Positions 1 to 10,227 of a stretch of DNA of 21,526 bases are shown in pieces. The position numbers were made by a program, and so were the translations under genes. The notes under the pieces are model-generated. The model saw only the letters and a program-made list of their open reading frames with translations. It did no database searches and was not told the DNA's origin. The first letter of the stretch is position 1. The number at the start of each line of letters is the position of its first letter. This DNA comes from Deltaproteobacteria bacterium (GTDB taxonomy: Bacteria; Myxococcota; Myxococcia; Myxococcales; 40CM-4-68-19): positions 1-21,526 of the forward strand of contig VBLM01000353.1 of NCBI GenBank assembly GCA_005879095.1, given 5' to 3'.

Positions 1-701
1 CGTTTGAGCGCTTCGTCCAGCTCGAGGCGCGGCGCGCGCAAAGTACCGTCGGGCTGCTTCCTTGCGCGGTCGGGATCGACGAAGTCGATGTGGAATCGAT
101 AACCGCGCGACGGATCGAGGTTGTCGACGATGCAATCGAGCGTGTACGCGCGGTCGCTGGTGGCGACGAACCAGTGCACGTTGTCGCGCTGATCGGAGAT
201 CGACGAGCTGTCGCCCGGCTTGAACCTTCGGTCGATCGTCGGCCGCAGAATCAGGTTTTCCGGTTCGTCGCGCACGCGCTCCCAGTGCCATCCATGCAAT
301 TCGCCCTGCAGGACCAGATGATGCGAGACCATGTTCACGTGGCCGTGCGGGATGATGGCGCGGCCCTTGCCCATGGCGAAGATCTTCGGAGTGAAACGCT
401 GGCCGGGCAGAAGCTGAATCACCTCGGCGTTGGTCCCTTTCGGCAGGAGCGGTAACCGCGCCGCGACGCGCTCGAAATCCGCGAGCCGGCACAGCTCGGC
501 GAGATCGATGCCGCGCGCCAGCGCCTCGACGCCGTTCTGCCAGTCGACCTGACCGATCTCGCGATGCGCCAGCGCGCCGCTCAGCTCGTCGAGCTTCCGA
601 AGGCGATCGCGCACCGGCAGGCGCACCGCTTCGGCAGCGGACGCGACGCGCGCGAGCCACAGCGATGCCATCGAAAGGATCAGCTCACGTCGCGAATTCA
701 T
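1..701 (-). CDS. Exported cupin-like protein, 3' end beyond window
   Basis: The first 233 residues are visible; the stop lies left of base 1. The N-terminus resembles a Tat-type signal peptide: SRRELIL at residues 3-9, a short hydrophobic stretch, then an ASA cleavage site near residue 22. Residues about 95-190 look like a cupin barrel, with PHGHVNM at 118-124, HH at 127-128, the turn LQGELHG at 131-137 and a second strand NVHWF at 174-178. The histidines could bind a metal, though the classical cupin glutamate is not evident. The ATG overlaps the stop of the Hsp70 gene by four bases (ATGA), so the two are probably translationally coupled. The substrate is unknown. Fold assignment is by motif only; export and metal binding are inferred. 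Confidence 0.6.
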   Translation of the reverse strand, partial: MNSRRELILSMASLWLARVASAAEAVRLPVRDRLRKLDELSGALAHREIGQVDWQNGVEALARGIDLAELCRLADFERVAARLPLLPKGTNAEVIQLLPGQRFTPKIFAMGKGRAIIPHGHVNMVSHHLVLQGELHGWHWERVRDEPENLILRPTIDRRFKPGDSSSISDQRDNVHWFVATSDRAYTLDCIVDNLDPSRGYRFHIDFVDPDRARKQPDGTLRAPRLELDEALK

Positions 702-2143
702 CGGCGAGCCAGCCTCACTTTCCGCTCGAAGCCGTCGTCGATCACACGCAGCGAAGCCTCGACGGTCCCATCGGCGCCGCAGCGGTAGATCTCCTCGACT
801 TCCGGTCCACCTCCGGAGAGCCGGCGCACGGGCACGCCGCTCAAGTCGGCAGCGCGCAGCGAAGGATCGAAGGGAAAGAGAAACTCGTCCCAGGCAGCCA
901 GATTGCCCTCCGGACGGCCGTGCTCGATACGGCCGCACTCGACGAATCGATAATGCCCGACGTTGTGGGCCGCGCGATAGCGGCGAAAGACCTGCGCCGG
1001 CAGCGCGGTGTCCTTCGGCACCAGCACATCGAAGGAAATTTTTTCGCCAGCGCGTTCCTCGCGGAAGACGCCGAAATGCCGCGAGAGACGTTCGGACAGT
1101 TTGTACCCGGCCGGCTCGTCGAGATGGATGGCGAGGCCGATGGCGCAAGATCCAAACGGATGCGGCGACCTCCGCACGCGGTGCGTGCCGAACCGCTCGC
1201 GCAGCCGCCGATAGACGGGCGGAAACGCCGAGGCCCCGCCGACCACGTAGATTCCCGCCAGCTCGCTCCACGGGACCGGATCGTCTCCGCGCCGCGGATC
1301 GCGCATGGCCGGCTCCATCGCCTGCAGCGTCTGCTCGACGAGCCGCGAGCAGGCCTCGTAGACGTCCTCGATCGGCAGCACGACGTGCTTGTCGCCCACG
1401 TCGACCGCGAACCGCCGCGTGTTCGGGCCGATCGCTTCCTTCTGCACGCCCACGTCGTCGAGCAGTGCGCGAGTCACCTCACCGCCGTGCCTCGCCAGCA
1501 CCAGACGCGCGATGGCCTCGTCGAAATCGTCGCCGCCCAGCCGCGAGACGCCGCTCGAAGTGATGACTTCGTTGTTGCGGCCCTCCATGTGGATCAGCGA
1601 CGCGTCGAAGGTGCCTCCGCCGAGGTCGTAGACCAGCACGTACTCGCGCTTGCTGGTCACCGTTTCGCGAAAGCGATGGGCGTATTCGAATCCGGCCGCG
1701 CTCGGCTCGTTGAGGACCGCCTTCACCTCGAAGCCGGCGCGGCGGTACGCGTCCATCGTCAGCAGCCGCTGCGCCGTGGAGGCGTTGGCGGGCACGCTGA
1801 CGGCGACCTCGATCGGCTCGCCCTTGCGCAACCCCGCGTTGGAATGGAACACGATCTCCTCGCGCACCCAGGCGAGAAATCGCGCCAGCAGATCGGCGAG
1901 CGCATACGACTTTCCGGCCAGCTGCACTTCCACGTCGGCATGTGGAGCGTCGAGCAGCCGCTTGAACGACCGCAGCACCGGCCAACCCGGCTCGGTGTGG
2001 CCGAAGCGCAGCGCGCCCGAAGGATCGACCGAGACGAGCGACGGAATCACGTCGCCGTGCTCGAACGACACGATCGGATAGTTGCCGCGATCGACCAGCG
2101 CGACGACGGTGTGCGTGGTCCCGAAGTCGATGCCGAACCGCAT
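698..2143 (-). CDS. Compact Hsp70-family (DnaK-like) ATPase
   Basis: A 481-residue Hsp70-type protein. ATPase motifs are in order: phosphate loop DFGTT (6-10), NEPSAAG (145-151), DLGGGTFD (173-180), LGGDDFD (202-208) and adenosine motif VVGGAS (300-305). The stretch between the last two is about 90 residues, clearly shorter than in classical DnaK, so subdomain IIB is reduced. After the ATPase, residues about 360-481 look like a beta-rich domain, and no helical lid or acidic tail is present. This fits the non-canonical Hsp70 group rather than the housekeeping chaperone, and no dnaJ or grpE is adjacent. I start at MRFGIDFGTT because Hsp70s begin just before the phosphate loop. It lies 10 bases after aat and overlaps the cupin-like gene by four bases, suggesting a specific client or regulatory role (inference). 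Confidence 0.85.
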   Translation of the reverse strand: MRFGIDFGTTHTVVALVDRGNYPIVSFEHGDVIPSLVSVDPSGALRFGHTEPGWPVLRSFKRLLDAPHADVEVQLAGKSYALADLLARFLAWVREEIVFHSNAGLRKGEPIEVAVSVPANASTAQRLLTMDAYRRAGFEVKAVLNEPSAAGFEYAHRFRETVTSKREYVLVYDLGGGTFDASLIHMEGRNNEVITSSGVSRLGGDDFDEAIARLVLARHGGEVTRALLDDVGVQKEAIGPNTRRFAVDVGDKHVVLPIEDVYEACSRLVEQTLQAMEPAMRDPRRGDDPVPWSELAGIYVVGGASAFPPVYRRLRERFGTHRVRRSPHPFGSCAIGLAIHLDEPAGYKLSERLSRHFGVFREERAGEKISFDVLVPKDTALPAQVFRRYRAAHNVGHYRFVECGRIEHGRPEGNLAAWDEFLFPFDPSLRAADLSGVPVRRLSGGGPEVEEIYRCGADGTVEASLRVIDDGFERKVRLARR

Positions 2144-2153
2144 GCGATCGTTA

Positions 2154-2825
2154 TCAATCGAAGCGCGCCGGCTTGGCAATGGCCTCCGCGGCGCGTGCCC
2201 GATATTCGGCGCGCGGGATCTCGATGCAGCCCAGCATCTCGAGATGGTCGGTCAACACCTGCACGTCGAAGATCTGGAAGCCCCGCTCGCGCAAGCGCTC
2301 CGCGCAGGAAGCGAAGGCGACCTTCGAGGCGCCGGTCTCGCGATGGAACATCGACTCGCCGGCGAAGAGCGCGCCCATGGCGATTCCGTACAGTCCGCCG
2401 GCGAGGCGATCTTCGTCCCAGACCTCGACGCTGTGCGCCCAGCCGAGGTCGTGCAGCTCGTCATACGTGGAAAGTATATCCGCTGTAATCCATGTGCCCT
2501 CGCTCGGCCGCTCTCCGCACGCGCGCATCACCTGTCCGAAGGCGTGATCGAAGGTGACGCGAAAATCCGGCTTGAACGCGCGCTGGACGGTTCGCGGCCA
2601 CGGCTTGCGCGGTTGCAGCGGAAAGATCGCGCGCGGATCGGGCGAGGCCCACGGCACCAGGCCCTGCCGCACCGGCCAGGGAAAGATCCCCAGCCGGTAG
2701 GCTTCCAGCACCAGCGCGGGCGTCATCGATCGGCTGACCGCAACCACGTCCTCGCCCGCCCGCGGTTCGGGGAAGCGCGCGATGATCGGCCTCGGCTCGA
2801 TCGGCGGATATGGCGCCTTGCTCAT
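2154..2825 (-). CDS. aat: Leucyl/phenylalanyl-tRNA--protein transferase
   Basis: A 223-residue enzyme that adds Leu or Phe from aminoacyl-tRNA to N-terminal Arg or Lys of proteins, marking them for the ClpS/ClpAP N-degron pathway in the cytoplasm. Family signatures are clear: YRLGIFPW (43-50), WASPDPR (59-65), TWI (111-113), AHSVEVW (130-136), GGLYG (143-147), FAGESMF (154-160), ASK (166-168) and LGC-IEIPR (198-205). The start at 2825 is supported by GGAGGA eleven bases upstream; a longer in-frame extension to 2873 lacks this. It heads a minus-strand unit with Hsp70 and the cupin-like gene, so protein quality control may be a shared theme. It is transcribed divergently from threonine synthase with only about 40 bases between start codons. 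Confidence 0.93.
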   Translation of the reverse strand: MSKAPYPPIEPRPIIARFPEPRAGEDVVAVSRSMTPALVLEAYRLGIFPWPVRQGLVPWASPDPRAIFPLQPRKPWPRTVQRAFKPDFRVTFDHAFGQVMRACGERPSEGTWITADILSTYDELHDLGWAHSVEVWDEDRLAGGLYGIAMGALFAGESMFHRETGASKVAFASCAERLRERGFQIFDVQVLTDHLEMLGCIEIPRAEYRARAAEAIAKPARFD

Positions 2826-2844
2826 TTTGGGCCGGTCCTCCCCG

Positions 2845-2873
2845 ATGGTACAAGCCAGACCTCTCATGCTCAA
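2845..2873 (-). promoter_or_regulatory. Putative sigma70-type promoter for aat
   Basis: Read on the minus strand, TTGAGC (2868-2873) and TACCAT (2845-2850) are separated by exactly 17 bases. The predicted start lies just upstream of the GGAGGA ribosome site, and the aat ATG is 19 bases past the -10 box. The -35 half lies inside the 5' end of the divergent threonine synthase gene. This is motif-based and untested. Confidence 0.4.
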
Positions 2874-3972
2874 TGCGTTGGTGAAAGGGTTGTCCTGCTT
2901 CGCCTGCGGTGCTCCACACGATCACCGCGTGCTGCAGACGGTCTGCACGAAGTGCGGGATGCCGCTGCGGGTGGATTACGATCTTCGCTCGTTCGAACCG
3001 AACGGCCCGCCGACGTTGTGGCGGTATTCGCCGGTGCTGCCGATCGACCGGAAGCACGCCGTTTCGCTCGCCGAGGGTTTCACGCCGCTGCTCGCCGCCG
3101 GAAACGGCATCCTGATCAAGGACGAGGCGCGCAATCCGACCGGGTCGTTCAAGGCGCGTGGAATGTCGCTCGCGGTCTCGATGGCTCGCGCGCTCGGCGC
3201 CGAAGCGCTCGCCGCGCCCTCGGCAGGAAACGCTGCCGGTGCGCTGGCCGCCTACGGCGCCGCGGCGGGATTGCCCGTCACCGTTGCGATGCCCGAGGAC
3301 ACGCCGCCCGCGTTCATCGAGGAGTGCCGTCACTACGGCGCGGAAGTGCACCTGGTGCCCGGCAACATCGCCGACGCCGGCAAATGGCTGAAGTCGAACG
3401 GCCCGCGCAATGCATTCGACGTCTCGACGTTGAAAGAGCCGTACCGCGTCGAAGGCAAGAAGACGATGGCGTACGAGCTGTTCGAACAGCTCGACGAAAA
3501 GCTGCCGGACGTGATCGTCTACCCGACCGGCGGCGGTACGGGTCTCGTCGGGATGTGGAAGGCGTTCGACGAGATGCAGTCGATGAACTGGATCGGTGGC
3601 GAACGCCCGCGCCTGGTGAGCGTGCAGGCCGAAGGCTGCGCCCCGGTGGTCAAAGGCTTCGTCGAAGACTCGTCGAAGACCGAACCGTGGCCGCAGCCGG
3701 TTACCGAAGCGTACGGACTGCGCGTGCCCTCGCCGATCGGCGGTTTCATCTGCCTGCGCGCGCTGCGCGAAACGCGGGGGACGGCGATCGCCGTCGCGGA
3801 ACGCGAAATCGTGCCGGCCGCGGAGGAGCTCGCGCGCAAGACCGGGATCGACGTCTGCCCCGAGGGCGGCGCGGCGTGGGCGGCGACAAGGACGCTGCGC
3901 TCGAGCGGCTGGATCAAACCGGACGACAAAGTCGTCGTCTTCAACACCGGCACCGGCCTCAAGTATCGGTGA
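2866..3972 (+). CDS. thrC: Threonine synthase (PLP-dependent)
   Basis: Converts O-phosphohomoserine to threonine, the last step of threonine synthesis. With the ATG at 2866 it has 368 residues. An N-terminal zinc ribbon has Cys 11, 14, 27 and 30 (CFAC, CTKC), typical of the ThrC class related to archaeal and actinobacterial enzymes. The PLP lysine is K97 in NPTGSFKARG (90-99). The phosphate-binding glycine loop is YPTGGGTG, and the substrate-side SAGNAAGA motif is present. Other fold-type II enzymes (threonine dehydratase, cysteate synthase) are possible, but the zinc ribbon and length favour ThrC. The start is uncertain: ATG 2845 and GTG 2881 are also in frame and none has a good ribosome site. 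Its 3' end overlaps the convergent symporter by 14 bases. Confidence 0.88.
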   Translation: MLNALVKGLSCFACGAPHDHRVLQTVCTKCGMPLRVDYDLRSFEPNGPPTLWRYSPVLPIDRKHAVSLAEGFTPLLAAGNGILIKDEARNPTGSFKARGMSLAVSMARALGAEALAAPSAGNAAGALAAYGAAAGLPVTVAMPEDTPPAFIEECRHYGAEVHLVPGNIADAGKWLKSNGPRNAFDVSTLKEPYRVEGKKTMAYELFEQLDEKLPDVIVYPTGGGTGLVGMWKAFDEMQSMNWIGGERPRLVSVQAEGCAPVVKGFVEDSSKTEPWPQPVTEAYGLRVPSPIGGFICLRALRETRGTAIAVAEREIVPAAEELARKTGIDVCPEGGAAWAATRTLRSSGWIKPDDKVVVFNTGTGLKYR

Positions 3973-5062
3973 ACTCGCCTTCCCAGCGCGCGATCACCAC
4001 CGTCGCCAGGCAGTTGCCGATCAGGTTCACCGCCGTTCGCGCCATGTCCATCAGCTCGTCGACGCCGAGCAGCACCGCCACGCCCTCGAGCGGCAGCCCG
4101 TACTGCATCAGCGCGCCGGAGAGCACGACCAGCGACGCGCGCGGCACGCCGGCGATTCCCTTCGTCGCCAGCATCAGCACCAGCAGCATGCCGAACTGCT
4201 GGCCGAAGCTCAGGTTTACGCCGGCCGCCTGGGCGACGAAGATCGCGGCGAGTGAGATGTAGAGCGACGAACCGTCGAGGTTGAAGCTGTATCCGAGCGG
4301 CAGGATGAGGGCGACGATGCGCCGCGGAACGCCGAGGCGCTCCATCGATTCCATTGCCCGCGGCAGGGCGGCCTCGCTCGAGGTGGTGCTGAAGGCGATC
4401 GCCGCCGGCTCGCGCACGGCCTGCACGAACTTGCGCAGCGGGACGCGAAAGGCGAGCGCGACCGGCACGAACACCGCCCCGATCAGCACCAGCAGCGCGA
4501 GATAGAGCGTGCCCACCAGCTTGCCGAGGTTCCACAACACGCCGAGGCCGCCGTGCGCCACCGTGTACGCCATCGCGCAGCCGACGCCGATCGGCGCGTA
4601 GCGCATGACGATGTCGGTGAAGCGGAACATCGTTTCGGCGATCGCTTCGCACAGCGCGACCACCGGGCGCACGATCGAATCCGGAAAGACGTGCAGCACG
4701 AATTCCTGCCACGTCTGCGGCGGCGCCAGCGTCTTCACCGTCTGCGGCGGCAGCACCACTCCGATGCCGGGCCTGGTCAGATTCACCGCCACCAGTCCGA
4801 TGGCGATGGCGATGGTCGTCACCACTTCGAAGTAGATCAGCGCCTTCACCGCCATCCGCCCGACGACCTTGAGATGTCCGCCTCCGGCGATGCCCGCGAC
4901 CAGCGTCGAAAAGATCAGCGGCGCGATCAGCATCTTCACCAGGCGCAGGAAGATCTGGCTGAAGGGCCTGAAGTACTGCGCGTACTCGGGTCCGGCCAGC
5001 CAGCCGGCGCCGATGCCGAGCAGGAGACCGAGGAGGATCTGGCGCGTCAGCGTGAGCTTCAA
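3959..5062 (-). CDS. Dicarboxylate:cation symporter, DctA-like (DAACS family)
   Basis: A 367-residue polytopic inner-membrane carrier that uses a cation gradient to import C4-dicarboxylates or acidic amino acids. Family signatures: a serine-rich hairpin STTSSEAALP, then PLGYSFNLDGSSLY (unwound TM7) and TAVNLIGNCLATVVIARW (TM8). The NLIGN form matches DctA rather than the NxxGD form usual in glutamate carriers, so C4-dicarboxylate is the better guess for substrate. It is shorter than typical family members, mainly through brief termini. The start is TTG at 5062, whose TTGA overlaps the pyrophosphatase stop; I see no better ATG before the first helix. It is the last gene of MBL-ppa-symporter. 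Substrate preference is inferred from motif resemblance only. Confidence 0.85.
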   Translation of the reverse strand: MKLTLTRQILLGLLLGIGAGWLAGPEYAQYFRPFSQIFLRLVKMLIAPLIFSTLVAGIAGGGHLKVVGRMAVKALIYFEVVTTIAIAIGLVAVNLTRPGIGVVLPPQTVKTLAPPQTWQEFVLHVFPDSIVRPVVALCEAIAETMFRFTDIVMRYAPIGVGCAMAYTVAHGGLGVLWNLGKLVGTLYLALLVLIGAVFVPVALAFRVPLRKFVQAVREPAAIAFSTTSSEAALPRAMESMERLGVPRRIVALILPLGYSFNLDGSSLYISLAAIFVAQAAGVNLSFGQQFGMLLVLMLATKGIAGVPRASLVVLSGALMQYGLPLEGVAVLLGVDELMDMARTAVNLIGNCLATVVIARWEGEFTDT

Positions 5063-5745
5063 GACGAGCGCTGCCCGAGCAGGCGCGAGAGCAGCGCGGC
5101 GCGACCTTCCGGAGGGCCGAACGATTCGCGGTAGTCGAGAAGGCTGCGGCGGATCATCTCCACCGCCTCGACGCGATCGTAGACTTCCGCGATGCGGACC
5201 GTGCGCGCGGGCTCGCCGGGCATCTGTTTGTAGGTGAGGAAGTAATGGCGCAGTCGCTCGACGACGCCGCCGGGCGCGTCGGCGATGTCGCGCAGATCGC
5301 CGTACGCCATGTCTCGCTCGAGCACTGCGACGATCTTGTCATCCGCCTCCTCGCCGTCGACCATCCGCAGCCCGCCGATCGGCCGCGCGCGAAGAAAGAA
5401 GTTGGCATGCGCCATCGTCTTCTCGGTGAGGATGCAGACGTCCATCGGGTCGCCATCGCCCTTGACGCCGGGCACGCCGGTGCGCTCCGAGCAGCGCTCG
5501 CCGACGCGCTTGCCGCAATAGGTCTGCGGGATGAAGCCGTAGAGCGTCGGTGGCTGGCTGGAGTAGCGCTGCGGCCGATCGACTTTCAAGTGACCACTTC
5601 GCTTGTCCAGTTCGTACTTCACCGTATCGGTGGGCGCGATCTCGATGAAGGCCTGCACCACTCCGGCCGGATCGCCGGGATCGACGCCGTGCCACGGATG
5701 CGCCTGGAACATCGTCTCCAGCAGCTTGTCGAGATCGTCGCTCAT
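5059..5745 (-). CDS. ppa: Family I inorganic pyrophosphatase
   Basis: A 228-residue soluble enzyme hydrolysing pyrophosphate to phosphate, pulling biosynthetic reactions forward. Active-site residues align with the family: KYELDK (44-48 region, K44 and E46), YGFIPQTY (69-76), the metal-binding GDGDPMD with D97, D99 and D102, then D130, D135 and K137 in DGEEADDK, and the YK pair at 172-173. The N-terminal 30 residues and the C-terminal tail extend the usual core of about 175. The start at 5745 has GGAG six bases upstream and overlaps the stop of the MBL-fold gene (ATGA). The stop overlaps the symporter TTG start. All catalytic positions appear intact, so activity is expected. Confidence 0.94.
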   Translation of the reverse strand: MSDDLDKLLETMFQAHPWHGVDPGDPAGVVQAFIEIAPTDTVKYELDKRSGHLKVDRPQRYSSQPPTLYGFIPQTYCGKRVGERCSERTGVPGVKGDGDPMDVCILTEKTMAHANFFLRARPIGGLRMVDGEEADDKIVAVLERDMAYGDLRDIADAPGGVVERLRHYFLTYKQMPGEPARTVRIAEVYDRVEAVEMIRRSLLDYRESFGPPEGRAALLSRLLGQRSS

Positions 5746-6314
5746 GCGAAGCTCCGCACCAGCGCGCGCAGCGCTTCGGCCGCTGCCTTCAAGACTGGCG
5801 CGCCGTCGCCGACCAGCACCGTCTCCGGCTCGAGATCCGCGAGCCGCCGCAGCGATTGCTGCAGCGCGGGAAGATCGTCGATCACTTTCGGCGGCAGCAG
5901 CGCGAACGAGCCGGGCGGCTTGCCCACGCAAGCGTCGCCGACGATGAGCAGCTTTCGCTCCGGATTCCAGAGCGCGATCTCGCCCGGGGATTTGCCGTGC
6001 GCGTCGACCACGGTGAAGCCGGCGATTTGATCGCCGTAATTCAAGTCGTCATCGACTTCGACACCCTGCTTCCTGACGAATTCGGCGTCGGCCGGATGCA
6101 CCGCCACCCGCGCGCCGGTCTTCGCGCGCAGCTTCGCCGCGGCGCGAAAATGATTGCGGTTGGTGAGCACGATGCGGCGCAGCGGCACGTCGATGTCGCC
6201 TTCTACGGGATCGATGGCGATCTCGCGTACGATGTAGCCGTTGAAGTCGTAGCCGTGTCGCTCCGAGAACCACGGCCAGGTGAGGACGCCGGGGACGATC
6301 TCGCGCAGGGGCAT
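5742..6314 (-). CDS. MBL-fold protein with degenerate metal site
   Basis: A 190-residue protein with the outline of a metallo-beta-lactamase fold: strand and loop LTNRNHFR (50-57), HGKSPGE (106-112), LLIVGDACVG (122-131) and VLVGDGAP (166-173). The usual HxHxDH is replaced by N52-R-N54-H-F-R57 and the last ligand GHG by GDG (D170), while D127 is kept. Classical dinuclear zinc binding is therefore unlikely, and it may have one metal, none, or a non-hydrolytic role. I recall related uncharacterised MBL proteins with TNR-H loops, so this is probably a family trait and not decay. It is the first gene of the operon with ppa and the symporter (four-base overlap) and diverges from the gene at 6351, with 36 bases between start codons. 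Confidence 0.75.
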   Translation of the reverse strand: MPLREIVPGVLTWPWFSERHGYDFNGYIVREIAIDPVEGDIDVPLRRIVLTNRNHFRAAAKLRAKTGARVAVHPADAEFVRKQGVEVDDDLNYGDQIAGFTVVDAHGKSPGEIALWNPERKLLIVGDACVGKPPGSFALLPPKVIDDLPALQQSLRRLADLEPETVLVGDGAPVLKAAAEALRALVRSFA

Positions 6315-6324
6315 GGCGAGCGCG

Positions 6325-6346
6325 TACCATGGCGCTTCAAGGAGGG
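6325..6346 (+). promoter_or_regulatory. Putative -10 box and strong ribosome site
   Basis: TACCAT at 6325-6330 is followed by AAGGAGGGG at about 6338-6346, five to ten bases before the ATG at 6351. The same TACCAT box stands 19-20 bases before the ATG in front of aat. The ribosome site fixes the start of the downstream gene. No convincing -35 is seen. Confidence 0.35.
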
Positions 6347-6350
6347 GAAG

Positions 6351-6815
6351 ATGAGCGACGAGCTGAGGGTCCCCAAACGCCGGGCGCAGGTGGAAGTGCT
6401 GCTGCCGGGCGGCGCCGCGCGCCAGGTGACGGTGTTCCTGGCGGAGTTCGCTTCGCGGCACACCGGGCCGGAGCGGCTCTCCGACCTGCTCAACGCCGCG
6501 GACGACTTCGTTCCCGCTGTCGACGTGCTCACCGACAGCATGACGTTCCTCAACCGCCACGGCATCGCCGCGGCGCGGGTCGCACGCGAGTGGGAGCTGG
6601 GCGAGGATCTGTCCGGCGGCGACCAGCACGACGTCGAGATCACACTGATCGACGGTACGATGCTGCGCGGCACGGTCGCCTTCACCATGCCGCCGGAGCG
6701 CTCCCGTCTGCTCGATTATCTCAACGACACGCAGCCGTTCGTCCGGCTGGCGGAGAAGGAGAAGGTGGCGCTGGTGAACAAGCGCCACATCGCGCGCGTC
6801 GCGAAAGTGAAGTAA
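6351..6815 (+). CDS. Uncharacterised protein with two copies of one domain
   Basis: A 154-residue protein without signal peptide or membrane segment. It consists of two related halves. Residues about 13-79 contain RLSDLLNAADDFVPAVD then TFLNRHGIAAARV; residues about 94-152 contain RLLDYLNDTQPFVRLAE then ALVNKRHIARVAKV. Each half starts with a short beta hairpin (VEVLLPGG; VEITLIDG), so a duplicated small beta-barrel domain is likely. I recall similar sequences as conserved proteins of unknown function (possibly the DUF6812 type), which is not certain. The start is set by a strong Shine-Dalgarno site. The stop is nine bases before maeB, so the two are probably co-transcribed. A binding or regulatory role is conceivable, but no function can be assigned. 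Confidence 0.8.
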   Translation: MSDELRVPKRRAQVEVLLPGGAARQVTVFLAEFASRHTGPERLSDLLNAADDFVPAVDVLTDSMTFLNRHGIAAARVAREWELGEDLSGGDQHDVEITLIDGTMLRGTVAFTMPPERSRLLDYLNDTQPFVRLAEKEKVALVNKRHIARVAKVK

Positions 6816-6824
6816 GACGCGCGC

Positions 6825-9094
<2,270 letters not shown>

Positions 9095-9101
<7 letters not shown>

Positions 9102-10210
9102 AGCGCGGCCACGATCGCGTCGGCGATCTGCTTCGCGCCTTCGCGATCGGGATGCCCGTCCCACGGCATGATGCGCGCCGGGCCGAGCTCGACCGTCACG
9201 TGGGGCAGTCCGTCGAGCAGCTCGCGCAACAGCTCCGGCTCGCGGCCGAAGACGGGCGCGACGAAGAGCGGCCGCGCTCCGCTCGCTTTCGCCGCCGCGG
9301 CCGTGGCCTCGAGAATGGTCCGGGTGAGCTTTTCGCTCTTCGCGATCCGCCACTGCGGCATGATCTGCAGCTCATCCGCGATCAACTCGCGCAACCGCAG
9401 GCGCGGCCGGAAGCCGGGAACGAGGATCAACGCGCCGTTCTGCAGCTCCAGGTGCGCGCGGGAGTCGTCGAGGTTGCGATGCAGTTGCACCGGCAGCACG
9501 GTGCTGACGAGCACGATCGGATGCCGCAGGCGTGCCAGCGCATCTGAAGCGCGCAAGTACGCTTGATCGCTTCCGTAGCCGCCGACGGCGACGTTCACGA
9601 TCTGCGAATGCAATCGCTCGCCGACGTTCGCCGCGAAGGTGTCCTTCCATTCGAGGCCGTGCCCGACCGCGATCGATTCGCCAGCCACGACGACCGTCGA
9701 GGCTGCGGGATCTTCGACGAAATCCTGCGACGCCGCCCGATCGCCGTGCGCGTCGATTGCGTAGGTGACGACCGGGCCCCCGCCGGGCGCGCCGAATCGC
9801 AGCGATCGCCGCGGGATGAAGCTCCACCCCGTGCGCGCATCGGCCGCGCCCAACAACCATTCGAGCCGCGGATGCGGCGTCTGACTCTCGGGCTTGTCCA
9901 GGACGCGCAGACCGAGCTCGGCGGCACAGAACGCGAGCGCGACCGAGAGCACGACGCGCGCAACGCCGTCCGCCGTCGGATTGCGGGCAAGCCACGCGCA
10001 GATGGCGAGCGCAAGCCCGGAGAGCAGGAGCGCCACGCGAAACGCGGTCAGTTTCCAATCAGCGGGTGGCAGGTAACAGGCGGGCACAACGACGTGTTGC
10101 GTCCACCATGCGCGATCGGCGATTGCCGCACCTGCAAGCAGCGCGACGGCAGGGGCAAGGAGCAGCAACCGGACACTCGTGCGCAGCACGACCTCAGCGT
10201 AACAGGTCAT
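9095..10210 (-). CDS. Membrane-anchored SGNH/GDSL-type hydrolase
   Basis: A 371-residue protein with three predicted membrane helices (about 14-32, 56-75 and 85-104) followed by a periplasmic or extracellular SGNH domain. Block I is VVVAGESIAVG with nucleophile S179, block II/III is NVAVGGYGSDQ (207-215), and the terminal acid/histidine is in WDGHPDREG (350-358). Such enzymes usually remove or transfer acyl groups on surface sugars or lipids. The start is uncertain: ATG 10210 gives the longest product, and GTG 10189, just before the first helix, has GAGG close by. It diverges from the diiron gene, with 17 bases between start codons, so the two probably share regulation. It is next to the carbamoyltransferase set, which suggests a shared substrate (inference). 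Confidence 0.8.
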
Positions 10211-10227
10211 GTGCTAGCGTTCCCGCC
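10211..10227. promoter_or_regulatory. Divergent start region with GCTAGC palindrome
   Basis: Only 17 bases separate the two divergent start codons. They include the palindrome GCTAGC (10213-10218). On the plus strand TAGCGT (10215-10220) ends seven bases before the GTG, where a -10 box for a leaderless transcript would sit. No -35 match is evident. Confidence 0.25.

Noticed and set aside
665..2488. A plus-strand open frame of about 600 codons opposite the Hsp70 and aat genes
   Set aside because: Its translation is low-complexity and rich in R, A, H and D, typical of antisense frames in GC-rich DNA, while the minus strand encodes clear Hsp70 and Aat motifs.
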